A program made the translations under genes and the position numbers. DNA of 64,000 nucleotides. Origin: Poriferisodalis sp026713105. Its GTDB lineage: Bacteria > Actinomycetota > Acidimicrobiia > Acidimicrobiales > Poriferisodalaceae. Of this stretch, positions 25,738-37,263 are shown in pieces; the first letter of the stretch is position 1; each line of letters starts with the position of its first letter. The DNA lies in the NCBI GenBank assembly GCA_965115995.1, contig OZ220472.1, positions 2,356,001 through 2,420,000 on the forward strand, read 5' to 3'. Under the pieces are notes generated by a model. That model searched no databases. It was given only the letters and a program-made list of their open reading frames with translations, and was not told the DNA's origin.

Positions 25738-26705
25738 GAGGCCGCGCCAATAGGCGACCATCCACCAGTCGTCGGGTTGGGCTCGCTGTGATGCGGGCTG
25801 CTTTCCGAACCGACGACTGGCGGAGGTGCCTGCTCATCATGCGCGCTTTGGCGAAGGCTGTGGTGGATGTGATCTGGGCGGCGGTGGAGCCGCGGTTGCC
25901 TCGGGCACCGGATCGGCACCCGCTGGGCTGCCACCGTCCGCGCGTCAGCGACCGGTTGTGCTTGCAGGGGATCGTGTGGCGGCTGGCGCTGGGCTGTTCG
26001 TGGGTGTCGGTGGAGACCTTGTTGGACAACCAAGTGTCGGACACGACGCTGCGCCGCAGACGCGACGAGTGGGTCGCGGCGGGTGTGTTCGACGCCGTTG
26101 CCGCGGAGGCGCTCGCCGCCTGGGACCGCATCATGGGTCTGCGGCTGCCCGATGTGTGCATCGACGGATCGATCCACAAGGCCCCTTGCGGCGGCCCTGG
26201 AACCGGCAAAAGCCCTGTTGACAGGCGCAAACTGGGCTGGAAGTTGTCCGTAGCGGTCGACGGGGCGGGCATCCCGGTCGCGTGGGCCGCAGACGGCGCG
26301 AACCGCAACGACATCATGCTGTTTGGCCCCACCGTGGACCAGATCGTCGAACGCGGCCTGCACCACGACATCGACACCTTGCACCTCGACCGCGGCTACT
26401 GGGGCGCCCGCGTCGACCACGCAGCAGCCGCGGCGGGCATCACCGACTTGGTGAGGCCCCCCAAGCGCAAACCCGGCCACGACCGCCCCGCCGAACCCGT
26501 CCAAACACCGCTGGGGCTGCGCTGGCGAGTCGAGCGCGCCAACTCATGGCTGTCCAGCTACGGGCAACTACGACGCAACACCGACCGAAAACCCGAGCAC
26601 CGCCTCGCACAGACCGCCCTCGCCGTCTCCTTGATCATCACCATCAAGCTCATCGACCACCGAGACCGCTGGGACCCCCACTGACCCACCTATTGGCGCA
26701 TCCTC
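25738..26705 (+). mobile_element. IS5-family insertion sequence, copy 2 (968 bp)
   Basis: Same length and, by eye, same sequence as 4882-5849, with the same inverted ends. It is flanked by TAA (25735-25737 and 26706-26708). The left TAA belongs to the CTAA next to the IS1380-family element, so this copy arrived after that element. Confidence 0.92.
25791..26684 (+). CDS. IS5-family DDE transposase (copy 2)
   Basis: A 297-residue transposase identical to the product at 4935-5828, with the same DDE blocks (CIDGSIHKAP, LHLDRGYWG, RVERANSWLSS). The coding frame is open into the IS1380 end upstream, so a read-through fusion is possible in principle, but the native start is ATG 25791 (or GTG 25788). 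Confidence 0.9.
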   Translation: MRAAFRTDDWRRCLLIMRALAKAVVDVIWAAVEPRLPRAPDRHPLGCHRPRVSDRLCLQGIVWRLALGCSWVSVETLLDNQVSDTTLRRRRDEWVAAGVFDAVAAEALAAWDRIMGLRLPDVCIDGSIHKAPCGGPGTGKSPVDRRKLGWKLSVAVDGAGIPVAWAADGANRNDIMLFGPTVDQIVERGLHHDIDTLHLDRGYWGARVDHAAAAAGITDLVRPPKRKPGHDRPAEPVQTPLGLRWRVERANSWLSSYGQLRRNTDRKPEHRLAQTALAVSLIITIKLIDHRDRWDPH

Positions 26706-26750
26706 TAAACCGCCGCTCAGCATGAGCCAACGCGTGTTGCTTGGTGCGAG

Positions 26751-27137
26751 TCAGTTCGCCCAGCCCGACGCGGCGTCGTCGTATGCGCCATTGATCATGG
26801 TCTGCCAAAACCACGCATGCAATGGGAGCACGGCTATCGCGGCAAACCGAAGGGACCGCTTCTCTTCGCGCCAGGCGATCCAAACCGTTATCGCGGCGGC
26901 GGCAGCACCCGTCAACCATATGGCTGCACGAGGAGGCGGCGTCGGGTCGTCCCAGTCGCCGACGAAGACAGCAATCAGTATCAAAACAGCGGCGAACACG
27001 ACCGCGACGCTTACCACTGCCCAAGTGACCCACGGGACAGACCGGTTATGCCACGACTCAGAACCTGCCGAACTGATCTTCGCGGCGTCGCGAGGCGCGA
27101 ACGTTGGGCTAGGCCGAGGTGCCTTCTGGCGCTTCAC
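26751..27137 (-). CDS. small two-to-three-helix membrane protein, paralogue 2
   Basis: A 128-residue protein. Start GTG 27137 lies 4 nt after the stop of the secreted DUF2599-like gene and gives nearly the same length as its paralogue at 23612-24001. The basic N-terminus is followed by WVTWAVVSVAVVFAAVLI, GDWDDPTPPP, AAAAAITVWIAW and a terminal hydrophobic stretch. Tight spacing implies an operon with the secreted protein. The function is unknown; secretion partner, immunity or membrane anchor are all possible. Confidence 0.65.
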   Translation of the reverse strand: MKRQKAPRPSPTFAPRDAAKISSAGSESWHNRSVPWVTWAVVSVAVVFAAVLILIAVFVGDWDDPTPPPRAAIWLTGAAAAAITVWIAWREEKRSLRFAAIAVLPLHAWFWQTMINGAYDDAASGWAN

Positions 27138-27141
27138 ACCG

Positions 27142-27753
27142 CTACCAGCTGCAGGCCCTAAGCCACTGCGGCAACAGGTAGCGCCACGTGCTGCGGCGAT
27201 GACCTTCAAGGTCCCATGATCCGCCGCCACCGACGATTTGGTACACGATATGACAATGGATCTGCTGCCAGATCCCGTCCCAGTCCTTGACGGTCACTTT
27301 AAGGTTGTGCAGGTCGAGACAGTTGTGCATGTCGCCGTACAGGGCATGAGCTCCCGCGACAGTTACCGCTGGGCTACTCGACGAGGCGCGACCGAGATTT
27401 GTCGGTACCAAGTGGATCGAGTCGTAGCCGCGATTCGCCTTCCAGCTCACGCCGATCTGGTCCAGCAACGTGCCACCACAGTCCAGATAACCAGTGTCAG
27501 TCCCGGCTTTGCTGCACGCACCGTACCCAAAGATGCACGGCCACATCTGTGGCTTGGCGTCCTCTGGAAGTTCTTCCCACTCCTTGAACAACTTGGCGGT
27601 TCGCTTCTCCACCTTGCGCGGCACTTCCACCTCGGTCGTGGTATCACCCGTGCGCTCTTTGCCGTCGGCCGCACCAGCCGGCGCGACCACGAGGGTCAAC
27701 GTGAGTGACGCAGCAACAAGTGCGGCTGCTATTGCCGTGCAGAATCGCTTCAT
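27142..27753 (-). CDS. secreted DUF2599-like protein
   Basis: A 203-residue exported protein with a clear signal peptide (MKRFCTAIAAAL, cleavage near PAGA-AD at about 28). The mature part has six or more Cys, for example WPCIFGYGAC, YLDCGG, HNCLDL, IHCHI and the C-terminal ACSW. The C-terminal pattern (Q..HCH, GSWDLEGHR, a final Cys) matches the DUF2599 domain of actinobacterial exported proteins, whose function is unknown. Start ATG 27751-27753. It leads an apparent operon with the small membrane protein, now separated from paralogue 1 by IS elements. Confidence 0.72.
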   Translation of the reverse strand: MKRFCTAIAAALVAASLTLTLVVAPAGAADGKERTGDTTTEVEVPRKVEKRTAKLFKEWEELPEDAKPQMWPCIFGYGACSKAGTDTGYLDCGGTLLDQIGVSWKANRGYDSIHLVPTNLGRASSSSPAVTVAGAHALYGDMHNCLDLHNLKVTVKDWDGIWQQIHCHIVYQIVGGGGSWDLEGHRRSTWRYLLPQWLRACSW

Positions 27754-27843
27754 TCAAGTTCTCGATGCCTTGACCAATTGAGGGAGGCCTGAGAGTACCG
27801 CTCGATTGACGCCGTCTGATGCACTACATCGAGTCAGCGGATC

Positions 27844-29055
27844 TCAGCGGTCGATGCGGCTGACGATCATCTTGGCGATCTCCAGGCTGGAGGTGGCTGC
27901 CGGGCTCGGTGCGTTCAGCACGTGAGTGCTGCGCCCAGCAACGGTGACTGCAAAGTCGTCCTCGAGCTCGCCGACAGGATCCATCGCTTGCGCGCGCACG
28001 CCTGCCTTCGAGCGCACGAGATCGTCGGCCTCGATATCGGGCACGAGCCGCTGCAGCGCCTTGGTGAACGCAGCCTTGTTCACAGACCGCCATACCTCCC
28101 CTGCTCCGGTGCGCCAGTAGCGGCGAGCGAGTCGCCACAGGCCCCGGTTGGCGGCGTGCTCGCGCAACTGTGCCCGGCTGATGTCAGTCCAGCGGTAGCC
28201 CTCGCGGGCCAGTGCGAGCACCGCGTTGGGTCCGGCGTGAACCGTGCCGTCGATCATTCGGGTGAGATGCACTCCCAGGAACGGGAAGCTGGGATCGGGC
28301 ACCGGGTAGATGAGGTTGTTGACGAGGTAGGACCGCTCGGGCACCAGCTCGTAGTACTCGCCGCGGAACGGGACGATCCGATAGCCGCCCGCGGCGTCCG
28401 CGAGTGCTGCAACCTGATCGCACCGCAATCCGGCACAGTTCACGAGCCAATTCGCTTCTACGTCGCCGGACGTCGTGGTGATCCGCACACGGTCCGCAGC
28501 AGGGGCGATCCCGACGACCGCGGTGTTCGTCCGTAGTTCACCACCCGCGGCCTCGACCTCATCGATCAGCGCGCTGCACACGGCGCTGTAGTCGGCAATC
28601 CCGGTGCTGGGGACTAGCAGCGCCTCCACGCCCGCGCAGTATGGCTCCAACTCGGCCAAGCGACGACGGTCGATCAGCTCTGCTGGGACACCGTTGCTCG
28701 CAGCTCGCTCAGCAAGCACCGCCAACCGCTCGCGCTCGGACCCATCCACTGCCACGATGACCTTGCTGCACACCTTGTGCGCAATGCCGCGCTCCTGACA
28801 GAACTTGACCATCGAGGTACGCCCGGCGACCGCCAAGGACGCCTTGGCCGACCCCGGCCGGTAGTACACGCCCGAGTGCAGCACACCCGAGTTACGACCG
28901 GTCTGGTGGAGCCCAGGACGCTCCTCGGCCTCACAGATCACCACCCGGCTTCCCGGATTGGCTGTCAGATACCTGTGCGCGGTGGCCAAGCCGATGATGC
29001 CCGCCCCCACGACGGCGAGGTCGGCGCGTGCCGATGACGTCGAGGCGCTGGTCAC
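27844..29055 (-). CDS. lhgO: L-2-hydroxyglutarate oxidase LhgO
   Basis: An FAD-dependent oxidase of the DadA/GlpO superfamily that converts L-2-hydroxyglutarate to 2-oxoglutarate. The 403-residue protein from GTG 29055 has the FAD dinucleotide motif LAVVGAGIIGLATAH. HQTGRNSGVLHSGVYY follows, typical of LhgO, then NCAGLRCDQVA and GPNAVLAL. The length is typical; a longer open frame upstream is antisense to glpX and rejected. It is divergent from glpX with a 70-bp shared promoter region. Confidence 0.9.
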   Translation of the reverse strand: MTSASTSSARADLAVVGAGIIGLATAHRYLTANPGSRVVICEAEERPGLHQTGRNSGVLHSGVYYRPGSAKASLAVAGRTSMVKFCQERGIAHKVCSKVIVAVDGSERERLAVLAERAASNGVPAELIDRRRLAELEPYCAGVEALLVPSTGIADYSAVCSALIDEVEAAGGELRTNTAVVGIAPAADRVRITTTSGDVEANWLVNCAGLRCDQVAALADAAGGYRIVPFRGEYYELVPERSYLVNNLIYPVPDPSFPFLGVHLTRMIDGTVHAGPNAVLALAREGYRWTDISRAQLREHAANRGLWRLARRYWRTGAGEVWRSVNKAAFTKALQRLVPDIEADDLVRSKAGVRAQAMDPVGELEDDFAVTVAGRSTHVLNAPSPAATSSLEIAKMIVSRIDR

Positions 29056-29125
29056 CGGAGCGAAGCTAGCGGGGTGGCTCAGCGAGAAGGCCCACTTCTC
29101 CACGCATCCTCTAGGGTCGGTGCCA

Positions 29126-30169
29126 ATGAATGACAATCGCAGGTTCCGCAGCGATCGCGGTCGCCTCGGCAGCCCTCCAGACCTCAGCCGCCAAGCGCCT
29201 GATCGCAACTTGGCGCTCGAATTGGTGCGCACCACAGAGGCAGCGGCCATGGCGGCCTCACGCTGGATGGGCCGGGGCGACAAAGACGGCGCAGACGGCG
29301 CCGCCGTCGACGCCATGCGGGTCGTGCTGTCCTCGGTGCCCATGGATGGCATCGTCGTCATCGGCGAGGGCGAGAAGGACGAAGCACCGATGCTCTTCAA
29401 CGGCGAGTTCATCGGGGACGGCACCGGGGCCCTGACCGATGTCGCGGTCGACCCCATCGACGGCACCACGCTGACCTCGCTGGGGCGAGGCAACGCCATC
29501 GCCGTCATCGCCGTCTCGCCACGCGGCACCATGCTGGATCCCGGCCCGTGCGTCTACATGGAGAAGATCGCTGTCGGTCCCGACGCCAAAGGCGTTGTGG
29601 ACCTGAACCGATCGCCCGCGGAGAACTTGCGCGCAATCGCGGAGGCCACGGGGCAGGGACTGCGTGACCTCACCGCTGTGGTGCTGGACCGCGACCGCCA
29701 CTCCGAGCTGATCGGCGAGATCCGCGAGACCGGCGCTCGCATCAGACTCATTCCCGACGGCGACGTGGCCGGTGCCATTTCCGCAGCCGCGAGTGACTCA
29801 ACCGATGTGTTGTTCGGCATCGGCGGCACGCCCGAGGGCATCATCTCGGCTGCGGCGCTGAAATGCCTCGGTGGTGAGCTCCAGGGCCGGTTGTGGCCCC
29901 GCAACGACCATGAGCGCCAAAAGGCGGTCGACGCCGGCTACGACCTCGACCGAGTGCTGAACATCGACGACCTCGTCCAGTCCGACGATGTCTTCTTTGC
30001 CGCGACCGGCATCACCGACGGTGAATTGCTGCAGGGCGTGAAGTTCACGGCACACCGGGCCACTACCGACTCGCTCGTGATGCGCTCTCGCAGCGGCACC
30101 GTGCGTCACATCAAGGCCACACACGACATCGACAAGCTCAGCGCCTACGCCGCAGTCGACTTCACCTGA
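29126..30169 (+). CDS. glpX: class II fructose-1,6-bisphosphatase GlpX
   Basis: Hydrolyses fructose-1,6-bisphosphate in gluconeogenesis. The 347-residue protein carries the GlpX metal and phosphate sites: VIGEGEKDEAPM, VDPIDGTTLTSLGRGNAIAV and LFGIGGTPEGI. Start ATG 29126 lies 70 bp from the divergent lhgO start. hisI begins 3 nt after its stop, so the two are co-transcribed. Confidence 0.95.
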   Translation: MNDNRRFRSDRGRLGSPPDLSRQAPDRNLALELVRTTEAAAMAASRWMGRGDKDGADGAAVDAMRVVLSSVPMDGIVVIGEGEKDEAPMLFNGEFIGDGTGALTDVAVDPIDGTTLTSLGRGNAIAVIAVSPRGTMLDPGPCVYMEKIAVGPDAKGVVDLNRSPAENLRAIAEATGQGLRDLTAVVLDRDRHSELIGEIRETGARIRLIPDGDVAGAISAAASDSTDVLFGIGGTPEGIISAAALKCLGGELQGRLWPRNDHERQKAVDAGYDLDRVLNIDDLVQSDDVFFAATGITDGELLQGVKFTAHRATTDSLVMRSRSGTVRHIKATHDIDKLSAYAAVDFT

Positions 30170-30172
30170 GCC

Positions 30173-30709
30173 ATGGCTGACTCCCGAACCGACCCTGCAA
30201 GCGCCGAAGGCCCAGTCGGCGACGACCTCAAAGAAGGCACAGTCGGCGACGACCTCGAAGAAGGCACAGTTGGCGACGACCTCAAAGAAGGCACAGTCGG
30301 CGACGACCTCGAAGAAGGCACAGTTGCCAGCATCGACTTCGGCAAGGTCGCGCAAATCGGCCGCGACGGCCATCAGGTCGTGCCCGTCGTACTGCAGGAC
30401 GCCGACACCGACGACGTGCTGTTCATCGGCTATGCCAACGCCGAGGCGCTGCGACTCACGTTCGAGCGTCGCAGCGCCGTGCTCTATTCCACGTCGCGCA
30501 ACGAGATCTGGCACAAGGGCGCTACCTCGGGCGACACGCTGTCACTGGTCGAGGTACGGGTGAATTGTGAGCAGAACTCGTTGCTGTACCGGGTCCGGCG
30601 CGACGGCGGCGGAGCGTGCCACACCCGCAATGCCGACGGCTCATCCCGGCCCGGCTGCTACTACCGCGCCGTCGAGGACCCGCAGCAACTGCAACACATC
30701 GACGGTTGA
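30173..30709 (+). CDS. hisI: phosphoribosyl-AMP cyclohydrolase HisI with repeat-bearing N-terminus
   Basis: Third step of histidine synthesis, opening the adenine ring of PR-AMP. The 178-residue protein has an extra N-terminus of about 50 residues made of four 9-residue repeats (GDDLKEGTV/GDDLEEGTV). The catalytic part follows: VVPVVLQDADTDDVLFIGY, RNEIWHKGATSGDTL, VRVNCEQNSLL and GGACHTRNADGSSRPGCYY. The three zinc-ligand Cys are present. The Mg-binding segment reads NCEQN rather than the usual DCDxD, a variant that also appears in some other lineages as I recall. It is probably functional; the role of the repeats is unknown. Confidence 0.88.
   Translation: MADSRTDPASAEGPVGDDLKEGTVGDDLEEGTVGDDLKEGTVGDDLEEGTVASIDFGKVAQIGRDGHQVVPVVLQDADTDDVLFIGYANAEALRLTFERRSAVLYSTSRNEIWHKGATSGDTLSLVEVRVNCEQNSLLYRVRRDGGGACHTRNADGSSRPGCYYRAVEDPQQLQHIDG
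30215..30322 (+). repeat. four tandem 27-bp repeats inside hisI
   Basis: Four contiguous 27-bp units start at 30215, 30242, 30269 and 30296. They differ only at a Lys/Glu codon that alternates (AAA/GAA) and at a gtc/gtt position in unit 3. The alternation gives a 54-bp higher-order period, implying duplication of a two-unit block. The frame is preserved, so copy number could vary without breaking hisI. Confidence 0.9.
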
Positions 30710-30745
30710 GCCGGCCGCGCCAGCTCGACACGTGATCCGACGCAG

Positions 30746-32017
<1,272 letters not shown>

Positions 32018-32100
32018 GCGAAGTCCTTTCAGGGCTGAAGCAGGACTTTCATATGTTTGCAGGCACCACGCCCGCGCCTCGACATGCGAAGCTGAGCGGG

Positions 32101-32124
32101 CACGCCGCGGTCAGCGGCGGCGTG
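32101..32124 (-). terminator. hairpin after the ATP synthase operon
   Basis: CACGCCGC (32101-32108) pairs with GCGGCGTG (32117-32124) across an 8-nt loop in the gap between atpC and amt. No T-run is seen. It is a reasonable end point for the atp transcript. Confidence 0.45.
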
Positions 32125-32154
32125 TGACGGCTGGGAGAGGTTCGGCGCTCGCGC

Positions 32155-32538
32155 TCAAGCGGCGCCGGCAACCGCAATGCGCGTCTGCGCCCACGCCAGC
32201 GCGGCCTTTGCCTCATCATCGTCGGCGTCGGCTGCGACCCCAGCCTGAGCAGCCTCAAGGTCGGCCTGCGCAGCGGCGACGTCGATCTCATCGGCTGCAT
32301 ATGCCGCATCGCTGAGAATCGTGACGACGTTGTTGCTGACTTCGACGAACCCGCGGTTCAGCGCCAGCGTTACGATGCCGTCGGATGCCCACAGCTGGGT
32401 CTGCCCGATGTCGAGGGCACCGATGAAGGCAGCGTGATGGTCCAGGAATGCGATGTCGCCGTCGACCGTGCGCGTCACGACCTGGCTGCACTCGCCGCTG
32501 AACAGCACGGCTTCGGGTGAGACGAGTTCAACCTGCAT
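32155..32538 (-). CDS. atpC: F1Fo ATP synthase epsilon subunit
   Basis: Central-stalk regulatory subunit of F1. The 127-residue protein begins MQVELVSPEAVLFSGECSQV and contains the beta-sandwich hallmark DGDIAFLDHHAAFIGAL. A C-terminal two-helix part rich in Ala/Asp follows (EIDVAAAQADLEAAQAG). The length is normal. It is last in the atp operon, 36 nt after atpD. Confidence 0.95.
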   Translation of the reverse strand: MQVELVSPEAVLFSGECSQVVTRTVDGDIAFLDHHAAFIGALDIGQTQLWASDGIVTLALNRGFVEVSNNVVTILSDAAYAADEIDVAAAQADLEAAQAGVAADADDDEAKAALAWAQTRIAVAGAA

Positions 32539-32574
32539 CCGGGGCGCTCTCCTCGTGATCGCGGATCGTCGCCG

Positions 32575-34032
32575 CTAGGCCCCGGCCTGTGCCAGCTCGC
32601 GAGCCTTAGCCATCGCGGACTCGGCATTGCCGACATTGAGGAACGCCTGCTCGGGCAGGTCGTCGAGATCGCCGTTGCACAGCATCTCGAAGGACTCGAT
32701 GGTCTCTGAGACCGGCACGAAGATGCCCGGCAGTCCGGTGAAGACCTCGGCAACGAAGAACGGCTGGCTCAAGAAGCGCTGGATCTTGCGCGCCCGGTCG
32801 ACAGTGATGCGGTCTTCCTCGGACAGCTCGTCGAGACCCAAGATCGCGATGATGTCTTGCAGTTCCTTGTAGCGCTGCAAGATCTCCTGCGTGCGCCGCG
32901 CCACGTTGTAGTGCCGATCGCCGACCACCTCAGGGCTGAGAATGGTGGAGGTCGACGCCAGCGGGTCGACTGCGGGGTAGATGCCCAGCGAGGCGATCTG
33001 GCGGCTCAGCTCGGTCGTCGCGTCGAGGTGGGTGAACGTGGTGAACGGCGCCGGGTCGGTGTAGTCGTCGGCAGGCACGTAGACGGCCTGCAACGACGTG
33101 ATGGAGTGGCCCGACGTCGAGGTGATGCGCTCTTGCAGCTCGCCCATCTCGTCGGCCAGGTTGGGCTGGTAGCCCACCGCGGAGGGCATGCGGCCCAGCA
33201 GGGTGGACACCTCTGAGCCGGCCTGCACGAATCGGAAGATGTTGTCGACGAACAGCAGCACCTCCTGGCCCTGCACGTCACGGAAGTACTCGGCCATCGT
33301 CAGCGCCGACAACGCCACGCGCAGGCGGACGCCAGGCGGCTCATCCATCTGGCCGAAGACGAGCGCCGTCTTCTCGAGCACGCCCGACTCCTCCATCTCG
33401 AGATAGAGGTCGGTACCTTCGCGGGTGCGCTCCCCCACCCCGGCGAAGACCGACACGCCGCCGTGCTGGGAGGCCACGCGGTTGATCATCTCGGTGATGA
33501 GCACCGTCTTGCCCACGCCGGCGCCGCCGAACAAGCCGATCTTGCCGCCTTCCACGTATGGCTCAAGCAGGTCGATCACCTTGATGCCCGACTCGAACAT
33601 CGTGGCCTTCGGCTCAAGCGTGTCGAATGCGGGCGCCGGGCGGTGGATCTCCCAGCGGTCGTCAATGCCCTCGGTGACTTCCTCGCCGTCGAGCGGCTGG
33701 CCGAGCACGTTGAAGATGTGCCCGAGCACCCCGTCGCCCACCGGCACGGTGATGCCCTGGCCGGTGTTGACGACCGTCATGCCGCGCGTCAGGCCGTCGG
33801 TGGCCTTCATCGACACGATCCGGACGCGGTTGTCGCCGATCTGCTGGGCGACCTCTCCGGTGATGGTGACCGGCTGGCCTTCGAGCTCAACGTGCATCTC
33901 GACGGCGGTGTTGATCTCGGGGATCGCGCCGGGCGGGAACTCCGCGTCCACAACCGGGCCGGCGATGGCCACCACGCGGCCAGCGGCGCGCTCGGCCGCG
34001 TCTGCGGCGGTTCGGGTTTCGGTCATCGTCAT
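32575..34032 (-). CDS. atpD: F1Fo ATP synthase beta subunit
   Basis: Catalytic subunit of F1. Walker A is GGAGVGKTVL, the catalytic Glu lies in GERTREGTDLY, Walker B is LLFVDNIFRF, and the conserved PSAVGYQPNLADEMG and ALNRG-like blocks are present. ATG 34032 is chosen because AAGGAG lies 8 nt upstream; a GTG at 34041 is also in frame. The product is 485 residues. It is co-transcribed with atpG (39-nt gap) and atpC. Confidence 0.97.
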   Translation of the reverse strand: MTMTETRTAADAAERAAGRVVAIAGPVVDAEFPPGAIPEINTAVEMHVELEGQPVTITGEVAQQIGDNRVRIVSMKATDGLTRGMTVVNTGQGITVPVGDGVLGHIFNVLGQPLDGEEVTEGIDDRWEIHRPAPAFDTLEPKATMFESGIKVIDLLEPYVEGGKIGLFGGAGVGKTVLITEMINRVASQHGGVSVFAGVGERTREGTDLYLEMEESGVLEKTALVFGQMDEPPGVRLRVALSALTMAEYFRDVQGQEVLLFVDNIFRFVQAGSEVSTLLGRMPSAVGYQPNLADEMGELQERITSTSGHSITSLQAVYVPADDYTDPAPFTTFTHLDATTELSRQIASLGIYPAVDPLASTSTILSPEVVGDRHYNVARRTQEILQRYKELQDIIAILGLDELSEEDRITVDRARKIQRFLSQPFFVAEVFTGLPGIFVPVSETIESFEMLCNGDLDDLPEQAFLNVGNAESAMAKARELAQAGA

Positions 34033-34071
34033 ATCTGTCACTCCTTGGAGCAGAGCGGAGGTGCGGTGGGG

Positions 34072-35046
34072 TTACTCGCGCGCACGGAACAAGTTCGCGG
34101 TACGGGCTTCGATGGTGTCTGAGAGCAGGTCGACTTCGCCGCCGGCGGTCTGCGACAGTGCTTCGGCGCCGCCGACGATCTCCATGATCTCGGTGGTGAT
34201 GGCGTCCTGACGGGCACGATTCATAACGCGCGTCAGGTTGGTCTTGAGGTCCTCGGCGTTGTCGGTGGCGGCCTTCATGGCGCGCTGGCGCGCCGCGTGC
34301 TCCGAAGCCGAGGCTTCAAGTACGGCGGAGTACAGCCGGGCCTCCGCGTAGCGCGGCAGCAACCGTTCGAGAATGGCGGCGGGCTCGGGCTCGAACTCGT
34401 AGCCGCCGTCGGGACCGCCAGCGCTGGCGTCAGGGTCCGCGTCGCTGTCGCTGATATCGCTGGTGTCGAGCGGCATGAACGGCACGATTGCCACTTCCTG
34501 GCTGCCCATCGAATGGAACTGGGTGTAGGCCAGCATGACGCGCTGGCAGTCGTTCTCGAACAAGGCCGTCGCTGCGGCAGCGATCTGCTGAGCATCGGAA
34601 TAGCTGGGCTGATCGCTGAAGCCCTCGAAGCCAGCAGCGATGCGGTAGTCGCGGAAGCGGAAGTAGCCGAGCGCCTTGCGCCCCGATAGCACCAGCTCGT
34701 AGTCGCGTCCGTCCGCCGCATCGGCAGCGATTGCCCGCTCGGTGGCCCGCAGGACGTTGTTGTTGTAACCGCCGCACAGACCCCGGTCCGCAGCGATGAC
34801 CACATAGGCCACCTTGGTGACCTCAGCCGGTTCGCGCAGGAGCGGGTGGTCGGCTTCGCCGCCGGCGGAGGCCAGGTTTGCGATGACAGCCGTCACCTTG
34901 TCGCTGTACGGCCGTGCGGCGCGAACTCGCGCCTGTGCCCGAACGATGCGTGACGCCGCGATCAGCTCCATGGCGCGCGTGATCTTCTTGGTGGCGTCGA
35001 TCGACTTGATGCGACGCCGAAGAATGCGCTCCTGACCGCTTGCCAT
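34072..35046 (-). CDS. atpG: F1Fo ATP synthase gamma subunit
   Basis: Rotor shaft of F1. The 324-residue protein starts MASGQERILRRRIKSI, with long coiled helices at both ends: ATKKITRAMELIAASRI at the N-terminus and MKAATDNAEDLKTNLTR at the C-terminus. The middle carries DRGLCGGYNNN. A segment near residues 205-225 is Asp/Gly-rich (DSDADPDASAGGPDGG), a mild insertion relative to shorter homologues and common in actinobacteria. Confidence 0.95.
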   Translation of the reverse strand: MASGQERILRRRIKSIDATKKITRAMELIAASRIVRAQARVRAARPYSDKVTAVIANLASAGGEADHPLLREPAEVTKVAYVVIAADRGLCGGYNNNVLRATERAIAADAADGRDYELVLSGRKALGYFRFRDYRIAAGFEGFSDQPSYSDAQQIAAAATALFENDCQRVMLAYTQFHSMGSQEVAIVPFMPLDTSDISDSDADPDASAGGPDGGYEFEPEPAAILERLLPRYAEARLYSAVLEASASEHAARQRAMKAATDNAEDLKTNLTRVMNRARQDAITTEIMEIVGGAEALSQTAGGEVDLLSDTIEARTANLFRARE

Positions 35047-35063
35047 CTGTGCTCAGTCCCCGC

Positions 35064-36646
<1,583 letters not shown>

Positions 36647-36650
<4 letters not shown>

Positions 36651-37174
36651 GACAGGCGCTCCTTCATCTTGTCGAGCCGCGTGCGCACCGAGCCGTCGAA
36701 GACTGTGTCGCCGATTTGGGCAGTCAGTCCTCCGATGATCTCGGGGTCCACTACGACATGGACGGTCACGTTGCGGCCGCTGGCGCGGGTCAGGGCCTCA
36801 GCAACCCCTGCGATCTGGGATTCGGTGAGCGCGACGGCCGAGCGGACTTCGGCCACCGCCCCGCCACGGCTGGCCGCTGCCAGCGTCAGTGCTTCGTCTG
36901 CGATCGCATCGAGATCGCCGCCACGGCCGGCCCCCACCAGCATCGCCACCACATTGAGCGTGACCGGCGACGCCTGATCAGCCAACAGGTCTTCGACGAT
37001 GCCGATACGGCGTGAAGCCGGGATCGTGCGGTCTGAAAGCACGCGGCGCAGCTCTTCATTTCCGGCAGCGGAGCGGCCCACCGCCGACAGCTCCTCGGTC
37101 ACGCGATCGAGCGCGTCCTCGGCCTGTGCGATGGCCACGACTGCGCTGGCGTAACCCTCGGTGCGCTCGCTCAT
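36647..37174 (-). CDS. atpH: F1Fo ATP synthase delta subunit
   Basis: Peripheral stalk subunit linking the b subunit to alpha, 175 residues: MSERTEGYASAVVAIAQ with the N-terminal helical domain and a C-terminal VDPEIIGGLTAQIGDTVFDGS, the family signature. It is a separate protein here, unlike the mycobacterial b-delta fusion. Confidence 0.95.
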
Positions 37175-37263
37175 CGGTCGATCCTGGTCATCTGTTCAAC
37201 TCCTGTCCCGGCCCCACCGGTCAACCCGGCTGGATTGGCGGGGGCGGGCGATGGGCGGGACGT

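Noticed and set aside
30215..30322. tandem repeats considered as a CRISPR array
   Set aside because: Units are contiguous without spacers and are in frame inside hisI.
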